Source: Geosiphon pyriformis (taxonomy: Eukaryota; Glomeromycota; Glomeromycetes; Archaeosporales; Geosiphonaceae). Taken from it: a stretch of 64,000 bases of DNA. The translations under genes and the position numbers were made by a program. Shown here piece after piece: positions 13,190 through 26,255 of the stretch. Within the stretch, counting starts at the first letter, position 1. Each line of letters starts with the position of its first letter. A model generated the notes under the pieces. It was not told where the DNA came from. It ran no database searches and was given only the letters and a program-made list of their open reading frames with translations. The stretch covers positions 416,677-480,676 of the forward strand of contig JAAOMT010000772.1 in NCBI GenBank assembly GCA_016748015.1, read 5' to 3'.

Positions 13190-14005
13190 ATGTATGATAA
13201 AATGAAGGCAGCTATCGAAGAAGTGAAAAATTTTTTCATTGAACTACTTTTCCAATATGGGTCACTGAATCTAGCTTCCAAAAATATTTTCCAAAACAAT
13301 CTATCAAAAATGTTGGATAAACATCATATCGCTGAAAATGAATTGTTCAAATTTCTTCAAGAGCAGCGATCAGAGCCAGAGTCTAAAATATTGTTGGGAA
13401 TGCTTTATATTTTAGGAATCGGTACAAAGGTTAATCCAACTCTTGGTCGGGCACACTTGGAGGAGATTGCTGAAGAAAAACATCCTATCGGAATGTATTG
13501 TGCGGCTACTCAGCAAACTGTCTCATATTACGACAGAGATAAACAAAAAGAAGTTCTCAACTGGATAAAAAAATCAGCTGAAGCTGGATTTGCACCAGCT
13601 CAATCTCGATTAGCCGTATATTATTATGGACTATATGATTGGACTCAGTCACTCTCTTTAACTAAAGATTTTTCTCGAGCTTTTTATTGGCATGAAAGAG
13701 CTGCCAGACAAAAACATCCTCATTCCGCTATTGAACTAGCTGATGGGTATTCAAAGGGAACATTATTATGTAATGGGAAAAAAGACTTGCGCAGAGCATT
13801 TCTACTTTGGAGAATTGGAGCTAAAGGAATTAATTTTTGCATTTTTTATTGTGAAAAATCAATTGCTATTTGTTACAAGGAGGGTTTTGGGACCATGAAA
13901 GATATGCATCAGGCCTTTAGAATCTATCATAATGCGGTGAAAAAATTTCCAGAAACATTTGCTTCGTACAACACTGAAATTTTTCTTCACGATACTTTCA
14001 ATTAG
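13190..14005 (+). CDS. Sel1-repeat (SLR) protein
   Basis: This is a 271-residue open frame without introns, starting at the ATG at 13190. The same frame stays open back to 13130 without a Met, so an upstream exon is possible. Sel1-like repeats are visible: KILLGMLYILGIGT followed by an H-rich segment, then WIKKSAEAGFAPAQSRLAVYY, then AFYWHERAARQKHPHSAIELA, and a last one around AFLLWRIGAKG and CYKEGFGTMKD. The repeats carry the typical A..G...A...L.......G spacing, with DFSRAFYWHERAA before one of them. Sel1 repeats fold as helical solenoids and act as protein-protein adaptors, for example in kinase signalling or ER-associated degradation. No kinase or other catalytic domain is joined here. 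Such proteins are greatly expanded in arbuscular mycorrhizal fungi. The specific partner is unknown. Confidence 0.82.
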   Translation: MYDKMKAAIEEVKNFFIELLFQYGSLNLASKNIFQNNLSKMLDKHHIAENELFKFLQEQRSEPESKILLGMLYILGIGTKVNPTLGRAHLEEIAEEKHPIGMYCAATQQTVSYYDRDKQKEVLNWIKKSAEAGFAPAQSRLAVYYYGLYDWTQSLSLTKDFSRAFYWHERAARQKHPHSAIELADGYSKGTLLCNGKKDLRRAFLLWRIGAKGINFCIFYCEKSIAICYKEGFGTMKDMHQAFRIYHNAVKKFPETFASYNTEIFLHDTFN

Positions 14006-14351
14006 CATATTATTCTAATTTACGTTTTATTTGTAAAACATCTGCCTGTTCTTTAAAAATTGATGAGAAAATATTGGATATTCAAAACTTTTGAAATTAT
14101 AGTATATCTAATAAATAAACTTTTTAAAAATGAGTAATTTACTGAAAATCTTTCCTTAATTTTATATTTCAAAATCCCCCTATTGTGTCTTCTGAAGATG
14201 AGCTATATTCATTTTTGTTACAATAATTTGGAAAATAATATATTCAAATTTTTTTAATAAATGCATGAAAATTGATGATTAATTTTAAATGATTCAAATA
14301 TTTTTACGAATATTCCAGTCGAAAATAAGGTGTTTTGGTTTATTATTAGTC

Positions 14352-14692
14352 AAAATAGAATAGAATAAAATAGAATAGAATAAAATAAAATAGAATAAAA
14401 TAGAATAAAATAAAATAAAATAGAATAAAATAAAATAAAATAGAACAAAATAAAATAGAATAAAATAAAATAAAATAGAATAAAATAAAATAGAATAAAA
14501 TAAAATAAAATAGAATAAAATAGAATAAAATAAAATAGAATAAAATAAAATAAATAGAATAAAATAGAATAAAATAAAATAAAATAAAATAGAATAAAAT
14601 AAAATAGAATAAAATAAAATAAAATAAAATAAAATAAAATAAAAAAGAATAAAATAAAATAAAAAAGAATAAAATAAAATAGAATAAAATAA
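14352..14692. repeat. pentanucleotide array (AAAAT/AGAAT)n
   Basis: About 340 bp of five-base units alternating irregularly between TAAAA-type and TAGAA-type, with a few single-base slips. It is the longest tandem array in the window. Confidence 0.93.
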
Positions 14693-15152
14693 CTTTTTTG
14701 GGCCCTGAAAAATATTGAACTACTTTTAAAAATGATTTATTTTTAACCCTAAAATTTTATTAGGAAATAAAAAACATTTGATAGCATTTTTTGAGATAAT
14801 AATATTTATAAGTCGCGTGAAAAAACCTTACTAAATCTCTTTTAGGATGGTTTAAATAAAAAATATTTTTTTATTTCAAAATAATAATAATAATAATAAT
14901 TATAATTATTATAATTATTAATAGTTAAAAAATAATAACAATAACAATAACAATAACAATAATGAGAATAATAAAAATAAAGAAAATAATCACTTTTAAT
15001 TATTTTATTCGCTAGTTCGATTGAAATTGATTTAACTTCCTTTTCCTTTCTCTGTTCCGATAACGCATTAAGGAATTAAATAAAAACTAAAGAGGGAAAT
15101 AACAATTCTACTCGTTTTAAAGAAGGTTTGATATTTTTTGAATCACATTGGT

Positions 15153-15256
15153 CTATTTTCTTTTCTTTTCTTTCTTTCTTTATTTCTTTCTTTCTTTATT
15201 TCTTTCTTTCTTTCTTTCTTTCTTTTTTTGTTTCTTTTTTTGTTTCTTTGTTTGTT
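15153..15256. repeat. (TTTC)n microsatellite
   Basis: About 100 bp of TTTC units with TTTA and TTTG variants. Confidence 0.9.
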
Positions 15257-15760
15257 TCCAGGTGATAATTAATGACAAGAAATTGAATGAACTAATCTTG
15301 CCAACACCAAGAATATTCTAAAAAAGAAATAAAAATTTTTCATAAAGTTGGAAATGAAATTTATTTTCCAAATTAAAAACTAATCATGAATGTTTTGTTT
15401 TGTTCCATTTCTAAGTAGAATTTTTCAAAAATTAATTCATTCGGAAGGCTCTATGAAGAAAATATTTATTTATTTATTTATTTATATATTTTCAAAAGCT
15501 AAAATTGAATAGGAAAAGTTTTATTTCCTTCAGGTTCTGAACCAGTTTTGTTTCATTTGATTTGAACAAATGAATAAAATTATGGGAAAAAAGTTTATGT
15601 TTGTTTTGTGAAATAAAAATTTTGTATTGTTTGTACGAACGAATCATTATTCGTCGATATCGTAAAAGTTTAAAATTTATTTTAACAAGATTAAAAGTAA
15701 TTAAAAAAAAAATTTATTTCAAGAGATTTTAGTATAGCTTTCCTGATAATTAAACATGTT

Positions 15761-15793
<33 letters not shown>

Positions 15794-17387
15794 CTATATC
15801 TATATCTATATAAAGAAATAAATTTTATTGAATAATCTTTTTACATGTAATTTTGAAATAAAAAATAAAAATAGTTGATCATCATTAAAAATGATTTTGT
15901 TTTTCAATTTACCGATCCAAGAGAAACTTTAAACCACCTGAACAAAAAAGAAGTTGGAAGCATGAGAAAAAAAAAATAGAGTATAATTTTCAAATGCTTC
16001 ACATCGAGATATTGATTACATGAAATGATTACTTAATACAAAACTATAGAATATTTTTTTCGATCAAGACCTCTTTGTTTTTTAATCTGGTCGAAATTTT
16101 CTAACTTTTTGAAGATGAATAAATATAAGGTTATTAATTATTATTATTATTTTTATTATTTTTATTATTATTTTTTTAAAAAAAATAAATTTCGAAATAA
16201 AAAAATATTTTTGGAAGGTCAATGGGGCAAAGACTGGTGCATTCATTAAAAGGTTTAGAAAAAAAAAAAATACTTGTTCAACCGGTTTGAAAATTTTTTA
16301 GTCATTTTTAAAAAAATTAAAATAACCTAGAATATCAGTATATCAATAAATATAGCTTTAGACTTTTTTAATGATTAGAGAATTATGGTAATCTATTTTT
16401 TTTCAGAAACTTTCTTAAATCTCGATAGGGATCGCACCACAATTTTTAGAACATCATATTCTATAAATATCTTCTTTTTTTATAGATATTTCCCCATTTG
16501 TGTGAATTATGAGGAATAGAAGGTATTAAGCTCTCTAATTGATATAGGGAGTATCATAATGATGACGATATTTTAAAAATAATTTGAATTAGTAATTTAT
16601 TATTCATGGATCTCAATTCATTAATAATAAATTTTGTGGAAAAGAAAAATCTAAATTCTAAGTTAGCTTTTTATTTAAGATTTTTTTTTTAATCAACCAT
16701 TTTGTGGTGTTGTAATTATATGTTAAAATTAACATTTAGCGATATTAGAAACCAGTACTGATGAACATAAAACATTAAGTAAACTTATTCTAATGGTGGG
16801 AGGGGGGGGGGGTTTTTTTTGATATTAATACCGATCTAAAATGATTAAGACTTTTTTTTTTAAAACATGTATCATATATTATTTTTGTCTATATTCCATG
16901 CTTAAAAAATCCAAAAAATAATTTAAAACTTAATAAATCTTGATTTAATATTGCAAAGCTTATAAGCTGAATGAAAAAGAATGGAAAATTAATATATTTC
17001 TAAAAAATTTTGTTTGAAAGTGTTGAAATACTCGATATCTAATAATGGTTTTTTTTTTTGATTAATATGAATAAATTTAATAAAAATTTTTCATAGATAG
17101 TTTTGAAAAACTGTTTCTTAAAATCATTTTTGAAGTTTATATATAATTACAACAAAAAAACCAGATAAACTATACATAAAGTCATTGAATAATTTCAAAT
17201 CGAGAATCCATTAATAATAAACTTTTAATACTTTGCGGATTTTGCTATTATAATAATAACAATAATAATAATAATAATAATAATAATTCATAATATAATT
17301 GTTCAATTGAGTTTGGGTCAAAATGATTGCATATTGAAAAATTAAATGACAGTGATCAAATTTATAAAAATAATCAAAATTTTAAAA

Positions 17388-17420
<33 letters not shown>

Positions 17421-17423
<3 letters not shown>

Positions 17424-17560
17424 CTATTTCTATTGAAAACTTTTCTATCAACCAATTAGATAGATAGATAGATAGATATATATATATATATTTCTATTTC
17501 TATTGAAAACTTTTCTATCAACCAATTAAATAGATAGATAGATAGATATATATATATATG
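17421..17560. repeat. 70-bp tandem duplication
   Basis: Two 70-bp units lie head to tail (17421-17490 and 17491-17560). Each begins tttctatttctattgaaaac and ends in a GATA-then-TA run. They are nearly identical, with one clear substitution (ttaga versus ttaaa) and a last-base difference. This is a recent unequal-exchange or slippage event within TA-rich DNA. Confidence 0.92.
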
Positions 17561-18948
17561 TTTTCTGATTTTTGAATTAAACAAATATTAATGTTATTTT
17601 AATTTTAATTTTTTTTTAATAGATTTAATAAATTAATAATTAAATAAATTAAAATTGAATTATATTTTAAAAAAAAAAGTTACAATATTATAATAAAAAA
17701 TAAAAAATAAAAAAATGTAATATTATAATAAAAAATAAATTCTATTGTAATTATTAAATTCTAATTTTGATTTTGATTTTAAAAACAAAAATTACAAAAA
17801 ATATTAAATATTACAATTATTTTATAATTAATAAAATTATCTTTTAAAAAGTTCATAATATTTTTTGCAAAGAAAGCCTAAAACGAAAGTTTACAAGTTT
17901 TGTTTTAAATTCATTCAATGTTAAAAAAGGAATTATCTTATTAAAAAATTAAGCATAAATTAATTGAATTTGATTAAAGGATAGTTCACAAAGTAAAATT
18001 GTTATTTTTTATAGGAAATGAAAAAAAGGCTAAACCCTAGATACTAAGAGTTTTAAGATTTGATAATTTTAATATGTGTATGAAAATTTTCTAAAAAACC
18101 TTTTCATTTTTACTCAAACGAAAAAAGAAAGTTGATAGATATTTAACATTTTTGGCTTTTAAATAGCTTGAAGAAATAATTTTTTTTTTAAAGTCACAAC
18201 TTTTATTTAAAATACTTTTCTTTTTAAAAAAAAACAAACAAAAAAACAGAAAAGAAATCAATGATTTACAAAGAAATGGGTAAAATGACCACATTTTCGT
18301 TGTAAATATATACAATATTTTGTACTTGAAACAGTTTTACGAATATTATGTCTACCTGGATCCCTGCACCGTACTTTTTTTTTCGCCATTAAAAATTGGC
18401 GTATGACCTGAAAAAAATAAAAAAATAAAAAATAAAAAAAAAAGGTTATAAATAATAAAAAGGAACAAATTAAAAAACAATTAAAAAATGTCCTTTTCCG
18501 TTGTTAAAGGAAACCAATTTGAACTGAAAAATTTCAGAATTTTGAGATACGCAGACATGAAGTATTTTCGAATAAGGTAAATATTTTTATTATTGAGTTT
18601 TTGTTGAGTTGTTATGTAATTTGAATGAGAGCTCCTCGTGACCGCAGTTTACAAAACTGTGAACGCTCTTCTCATTACCTACCCCGAAAAGTTGTCTGGA
18701 TGTATGGTTCCGGAGCCTGTGGTGAATAGGATAGATGAATTTTTTTAATAAAAGCATTTCATGGCCATAGTGTAAACTATGAATTTTTCTTATTAAATTC
18801 AATGTGAAAGAAGATTATGCTATTTATATAATTGATATAATACTAATTAATATATAAATATTGTAGTGATACACGACTTGAAAGGCGTGTTATCTAAAAT
18901 ATCATGAAAATTCAGTTGAATTTTTGTGTTTTCATCTAAAAGAAAATT

Positions 18949-18985
<37 letters not shown>

Positions 18986-19241
18986 ATTTAATTGATATAT
19001 TATAAATTTATGTTTTAATTAATTTTTTTTTAAAAATTTAATAACAAATATTAATTATTTTTAAATAATTGTTTATTAACAAAAATACAAATTAAATAAT
19101 TTAGTTTTTAAAATTTGAAACAAATTAAATATTAAAAATATTCTATTTTTCTACTTAAAAGAAACTTATTTCCAGATTCTTGATTTTCATGTCAAAACGT
19201 TTCGAGTTTTTTTTTTTTTTTTTTTTCAGTGGTCTAATTCT

Positions 19242-19281
<40 letters not shown>

Positions 19282-21294
19282 GATATTTATTAGTTGCAAG
19301 AAACATTTCCCAATAACAATATAGTACTGAACTAAAATTCATTATTCAGATTACCAATTTCTTTGCAAAATTTGAGGTATATAAAGTTTTAATTAAAAAA
19401 GTTTTTATGCGAAATTTAATCAGAAAAAATTATAAAATTCCAGAATAATTATATATTTTTTTATTTAATTAAAATATTTTTAAGGGATTTATTGAATAAA
19501 AATAAATATTATTATCATCAGGCAACTTCCCCTTTCATAAGGAGAAAATTTAAAATCCAATTTAAAATATGAAACATGCTTTAGATTTTAAATAAATATA
19601 AATTATTTTTAAGTGAAAGCAAATTGAATATTTAAATTTCATCAAGATATTTAATTGTAAAGTTTATTAAAAATCTAATTTTTTATTTTTTATAGAAAAC
19701 GAAAAAAAAAGTATACGAGAGAAAATTCCTTATTATCACAAGAGTATCTAAATGTGAAAATTTAAATTGTGAACTCTTAAAAGAAAATTTAAAAGAATAA
19801 TAGAGTTATTAGAAAATTTTGTTGGGTAATAAAGACATTTTTGAAATCGTTTATCAAAACAAAAATACCCTTAAAAAGTGTAAACAATAAAAAAAAAAAG
19901 TACCTTTGTTATTTAATTCACAGTTTAATTAACTTTCTTTTATCTAAAAATAATAATTTTTACTCAATCATTATTCTTGAAAGGTTAAAATTAAGAAAGA
20001 AACGATTTAAAGGTGTTTTTTTCAAAAATTTTTAACTAAATTAATATATCTCTAAAACAAATTTCAGTTTTTTAAAAAAGATAAAAACAGAAACAGAATT
20101 TCTTTTTTCGTTTTCATTTCAATTGAATTCAATTCAATTCAATTCAATTCAATTATTATTTAGTTTTGGAAATAATTATTATTAATATTTATTGAATAAA
20201 TTTACCTCTCATTTAGTTTTTATTTCAAAAAAATTTTCAAAAAAATCAAATTATTTTCTACATTGATTTTAGAATTTAAAAAATTATTTTATTTTGTATA
20301 ATATATATATATATAAGGTAAAATGACGAATTACGTTATTGTGGCAAAATAAGCAAAATAATTTAACTTGTGAAAAGTATGCTATTTAATAAATAGGTAT
20401 TTTTTATACTCTTTTTATCACAACCCTAGAAAAATATTTTAACTTGGCCACAATATCGTAATTTGTTTTTTTTTTGTTTTTTGTTTTTCAAATATAAATT
20501 AGTTTATTTGAAACTTGAATACTAGTTATAATTAAATTAATTTAAATATTCTTTTTAATTAAAAAATGAAAAATGTTTTCACCGTTTATATATATATTAA
20601 GATTTCATATGATTCCCAATTTTCTGAAAATTTAATTCGTCACCTATTCTATAATTGGAACTAAATTTGGCTCTTTTTAAATTAGAGTCACCTGAGTCTT
20701 CAATTCTTCATCAAAAACCTAGTTTCAGAAGGGCACACTATATTTTAAATATAAATTTCAAAATTCTTTCTTTCTTATTTTATTTATTTATTTATTTATT
20801 TATTTATTACAATTAAACTCAAACAACTTTTATTTTTCCTCACCAAGAATATAAGATCGTTATCATCATACTGACATACATTTCACAAAACTTGAAAAAA
20901 AGTATAAATTGCAACTGTATAAGTGTTTTTGAGTTGTTGTAAATAAACATTTTCTAGAATATTTATATGTTAAAAAATTTATTAGTTTTATCTAAATTTA
21001 TTGAGTTTAAGAGATAAATATTCTCTCTCAGTTTTTCACGATTTTAATAGTACTCGAAGAAAACAGTTGATTTGAATCTAATCCTGCTCGCTTTATTCCC
21101 AAATCTCAGGGTTCAGAATACATAATGAAAAGTGAGAGGTCTTGATGATAGGTATCGAACTCGAAACATCAATCATTAGGGAAATATGAGTTGATTGATT
21201 TGAAAAATATATAGTTTTTGGTAACTCGAGCACTATGTACTATAAGGTCAAAACTTGATGGGAAAGTTTTTTTTTCGTGAACGTAGCTGTCCAA

Positions 21295-21328
<34 letters not shown>

Positions 21329-21699
21329 TTTTTTAAATTATATATAGAACAAGCCTTTAAAGTTTTCTTTTGAAAATTTAATTTATATTTGAAATCTGCT
21401 GTTTATACATTTTTTTACACAAGTTGGATCCTACCTAAAAGATTTTAAAATGCATACTGTGTAAAACTTGAAAGTATGTCACTCTCTATCCCAAAATTTA
21501 CAAAATTGTAATAATAACAGGTTTTTTCAATGCACCTGAAAATTTATAAAAATTCAGATTGATGAAACTGAGACAGTATCCTATGTATTGAGGATTGGAA
21601 ATTGGGATAACAGTATAGATTTGGAGAAAGAGAGGTTGATTTGGCTATTTATTCAGGAAACCTAAATTGTAATAATTAGGTGTAACAGATAAATTCCTT

Positions 21700-21918
<219 letters not shown>

Positions 21919-22795
21919 CCCACCTCCCACAACAGTAAAAACTCCAAATTGAATAGTAAAATTGATTTCGAGATTTTTATTTTTAAGAACTTCTCTTACC
22001 GTCGAAAATTTCCCCATGATCAGATTCTTTTTAAAATCACTATTTTGAAATTCTGCTTTAAAAATAAAATTTCTACTTTACTCTTTCAAAAAGAGCTATA
22101 AAACGCAATTTTTGATTTACTTTTTTGAAAATATTATTATTTTATTGCAACTTAAAGAAAAATACATTTTTTGAAATCACAATTCTTTTAAAACAAATTT
22201 AAAAAATTCATAAATTAAAATATTCTCTAATAGCTTTATGTATCATTTTTATTTGATTTTTTACTTTTCATCTGAACGGTCAAAGGGGAAATTGCTGCGT
22301 CATTAAACTTGAAAGAAATTTTTTTTTTCCAAATAAAACTCTAAAAAAAGTTATTCACCGAAACCCAATCAATCATCTTATCTGAAAATGCCCAACATTG
22401 AGAAAATTTATATGGCACACCCTCCGACCCTTTTCGCACTTTTTCTCTCTCTCTCTCTCTCTTTCTCTCTTTCTCTCTTTCTCTCTTTCTCTCTCTAAAT
22501 CTATCATTTTTTTCTTCTCCTCTTCCTCTTTTAACTTTTTCTCCTTTCTCATATTTTCTCTACTCATCCCTGGAAAGCTTTTCATTTGATCAAAAATCTT
22601 TTCCGATTTTTGCTTCACCATAAACCTTTTTCAAAAAATCCGAAATATCAATCTAATTCTTTGAAAAGTTTAGAGTAGACATTCGCAACTTTACTTGTGC
22701 AACCTGTTGTTGATTTCCAATTGGTCTAATCACATGGTTTTGTCAAAATAACTGCTCTCGACTTTGAAGATTTCTTCAATACTTCTTTAAACCCC

Positions 22796-23170
22796 ATGAC
22801 TTCGGTTGCTCCTTCTCCGAGGAAGCGTCGCCTGTCCAACTCTTCACCAGAAGGTAATAAAGGATAGAATTTGACTTTTATATTCTAAAACTTAATAAAA
22901 AAAAAAGTTTATTCACCTTTTATTCTTCAAACTTTGGAAAGTGAAGATGGACGTCGTGTCGGGCTTAACGAGTCTAGCAAAAAGGTATAAATCTGCTTTT
23001 TGAACACAACACTTTCACTTTACCTTCTTCTTCAATAAATCACTGGGAATATTTATGGTTACTCTCAATAGGCCAAGTCCGAGTCTACTATTGCAAGTTC
23101 CATCAGTAACGGAGGTCTGGCTTTGACCGCACCTACTGCCTCAAACAGTGGCAGCAGCAGCAACAGTAGC

Positions 23171-23217
<47 letters not shown>

Positions 23218-24603
23218 GAACACCACTGGTGTTACCAGTTCTTCTATAAACATAGAACCTCTAACCATGGTGGCAGCAGCAGCAGCAGCATCCCAGAACA
23301 ATAGTGGTAGTAATACACAACTTCAGCAAGCACCACAAGCACCTTTATCGCCATCTCACCGTACTGGTGTTCAAACAAGTGGCACTTCATCGGTAACCAC
23401 TGCGACAAGGACATCTGCTTCTACCCCAACGATAGCAGATAAAGAATCTACATCTACTCAAAACATTTCTACCAATGCTAAACTTCAACATCAAAACTCA
23501 TCATCTTCACAGTCGCAACAGCAACAACAAAACTCCGGCGGAATACCTCCCCCCCATGCGCATCCTGATCTGTTAATTCGTTTGACAAAAAAAGAGGAAG
23601 AAATTCAAAATCTACTTGTAAGAAACTCATCCAAATAATTTGAGTTTGGATCGATCTATTGATGCTAATTGAATCATGCCATCCATGAGATTAGGGTGAA
23701 CTTCAAACCCTCTCGCAAACCCTCACTCCTGATTTCACTTTTGACCCGGGTTTACGAAAAAGGTTTCTTGACCCTGCGATTAATGCTTTATTTCGAACAA
23801 TGAAAAAAGAGCTAGAGGATAAAGAAAAAATGATTGAGAATCTTCAGCGAGAGTTAGAGGGGATTGGCTTTACACCAAACAGGTTTGGCCCAAATCATTA
23901 TTTCAGGGACAGCTATAAAACCAGAACAAGTTAAATACACCCTTTCAGAGTTTTGACAATTGTTCAACATCATTGAAGCTCTTGCTATCTCTGTTTATGA
24001 TTTAATTCATTCATACAACAGCATCACTGGGAAAAAACTAGTGGCTAAGCTGCGTGCACTCCAACTAGAGAATGAAGAATTAGGTCGACAACTTCGTCAA
24101 GGGAGAGTTGAACAGTATGAAGTGGAGATTGCACTACAACGCAAAATGATTGATGAACTCAAATCTGGATTAGCAGGTTTTCCTTGTCGAATCCTTCTTC
24201 GATCCTCTTTACTTGCAAATGAACGTGAATAATCAAAAATATCGCTTTTCTAGAATCTGATGCTCAACTTGTACTCATGGACGAGGAAAATGAACGTCTT
24301 CAGGATATTGTTTTTCGACTTCAAGCGAAGGTTAAAAATTATGAAAAGAAATTGGCGAATAAAATTGCCGATAATAAAGACAATAAAAATATTGATACTG
24401 GAAACGAAGCAAGTGACTCTGCTCTAACGAATCGAGTTAATACCGCTGAGACTGCCATTACCCCGGCCGCTGAAAGCTCACCACGCGAAAATGAAGACCA
24501 AACCGGGACGGGTTCGAGTGCGGCTGGTGAAATAGATGGTATCAAAAGTCAGCAAAAAACTGATGATACCACGATTCCAGAAACAATGGAAGATATCATG
24601 TAG
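22796..24603 (+). CDS. WTAP: WTAP/Mum2/FL(2)D-family m6A writer-complex subunit
   Basis: I reconstruct six exons: 22796-22853, 22947-22984, 23072-23617, 23695-23882, 24022-24176 and 24254-24603, giving 444 residues with all phases consistent. WTAP-family proteins are coiled-coil scaffolds that hold the METTL3/METTL14-type (yeast Ime4) RNA adenine N6-methyltransferase in the nucleus. The family signature is clear at residues 278-305 (TGKKL.AK, then NEELGRQL.QGR), followed by EIALQRKMIDELKSGL and, after the last intron, LMDEENERLQDIVFRLQ. This matches the order in animal WTAP. The N-terminus has a basic SPRKRR patch, a likely nuclear localisation signal. Residues 33-190 are low complexity, with poly-Asn from an AAC repeat, poly-Ala, Ser and Gln. 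The C-terminal 100 residues are acidic and disordered-looking. An AT-rich intergenic tract precedes it. Confidence 0.9.
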
Positions 24604-24989
24604 AAACTTGATTGAAATTTTATCCAGTCAAACAAACCGGATCCTTTAAATTTTTTCACTGACATTTAAAGATTGGACCCGTAAATTTTTGGTTTCTTCC
24701 TTTTGGGATTAAATGATTTTTTGGAACAATGTTATGTGGGGGTAAATAACGTTTACATCCCCACCAAAAAGGCTATTTTGTGTGAATTGGCTTCCACAAG
24801 CTGTTGGAAGCTTTTTGATATTTAGGAAGTGGTACAAAATCCGTCCATGATTTAAGGCTCTTGTTTATTATGATTTTTTTTTCTTAGACATCAAGATCTA
24901 CATAACAACAGTACAAGTGTGTCACAACAAACGATTTGATTTGCTGATCCTATCTGCAAGTATATTTTGATTTACAAAATGCAGGATAA
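24604..24989. other. intergenic spacer
   Basis: A 386-bp spacer between two plus-strand genes. It presumably holds the WTAP-like 3' end and the next promoter. I see no RNA gene or repeat. Confidence 0.6.
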
Positions 24990-25745
24990 ATGCAGGATTC
25001 TTGTTTCGACTTTTTCTTCCGGATTCAAGATATATATGAAATGGAAACGAATAATCAAACCGCCGCCAAAGATGCTCGTCCTTATGCACCTTATCATTTA
25101 ATTTTTAACTCTCATGTCAATAAAATATTCTGTCCGTGTCACGGTTCCCTGGTTCCCGTTCAAAATAGACAACAAGTCTCAACTGAGCGTTCCCACTTTC
25201 ACACAGCACGTAAAGCCAACCATAAGGTTGTTGCTTTAGAGCAACAGGCTTTTCCCGAGTCTTCCTGTTTCGTTTCATTTATCAATGATACAAATGTAGA
25301 TGAAACCGCTTTAATAGAACATATTCTCTTTTATGTACAAGATGGACTGAAAGATCCTAGCCTTTTAGGCGTGGAGTTAGCAAATGACCTCGAAAATTTT
25401 ATGGGGTTTTTGAGAGACGCACTTGAGCGAAAAAAAGAAAAAAACAGTGGCAAGGATAATAATCATGGTATTGAGAAGGGGTCCATTTTTAAACAGTCCA
25501 CTAATTCATTCCCCTCACTCGTTAATGAAGCCCCATTGATGACTCAATCGATTGGTGAAAGAGAAATAATTGTTATTGATGATGACGATGAAGACAAAGC
25601 CTTAAATGAGGGAGATGTTGAAAAGGATCCTTTTTCGAAATTTGGAGAAATGATTATTTCTTTGGACAACAATATTAATAATGTGCGGAAACACCCTAAT
25701 TCCACCCATTCTGAAAGTCCAAAAGAACCAGTTTTTGTTATTATC

Positions 25746-25802
<57 letters not shown>

Positions 25803-26255
25803 AATGACAATAATAATGGCAATAAAAATAAAAATAATAATAATAAAAATAAAAATAAAAAAAACAATAAAAAAAACAATAATCAAAACAATAATCAAAT
25901 CGAGTCGAATGACTCAATTTATGACCCGTCCTATATTAACGGCTCAAGACCTCAACCTATGAGTGCCAAGAAAAAAGGGAAACAGCCAATGTACGCCAAG
26001 AATGATGATGAGTATAATCCTGATCCGCTGGGGTTATTTAGTGACGTAGATTTTAGTGACACGTTTATCAGACCTGTTTCACGCCATAAGAGAGCAAGAA
26101 GTATTCCAAAAAACACGGACAATGCAGTCATAAACAATTATTGTATTTTACAAAGTTCAGCTAAGGGAATACCAAAATATTTTGGAAGTACAAAAAGTAG
26201 AAATCGGGGGGTGCTAAACCATTTCGATACTCCCAGTGCAGGAAAAAGATCTTAG
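24990..26255 (+). CDS. acidic low-complexity protein with SUMO-interaction motifs
   Basis: This is an intronless 421-residue frame. An internal ATG at 25041 (METNNQ) is an alternative start, and an upstream exon cannot be excluded. I do not recognise the family. Residues 20-150 look folded, with several Cys and His (KIFCPCHG, HFHTARKANHK) and a helical segment ending in DALERKK. Two motifs fit SUMO-interaction motifs: EIIVIDDDDED near residue 192 and VFVIIDDDD near residue 248. Each is a hydrophobic V/I stretch followed by acidic residues. The second runs into about 22 consecutive Asp encoded by a GAT repeat, then Asn/Lys-rich sequence. The C-terminus is basic (KKKGK, RHKRARS). Inference: a nuclear protein that may bind SUMO or SUMOylated partners. 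Confidence 0.72.
25749..25803 (+). repeat. (GAT)n repeat encoding poly-Asp
   Basis: An in-frame trinucleotide run inside the acidic protein gene. It directly extends the acidic side of the second SIM-like motif, so length changes would alter only the Asp count. Confidence 0.9.

Noticed and set aside
17421-17560. Possible CRISPR-like or iteron array
   Set aside because: Only two direct units with no spacers, in a eukaryotic genome; a simple tandem duplication explains it.
18590-18802. 70-codon minus-strand frame in a slightly GC-rich patch
   Set aside because: No recognisable domain, no splice continuation and isolated in repeat-rich DNA.
24339-24545. 68-codon minus-strand frame
   Set aside because: Antisense shadow of the last WTAP-like exon.
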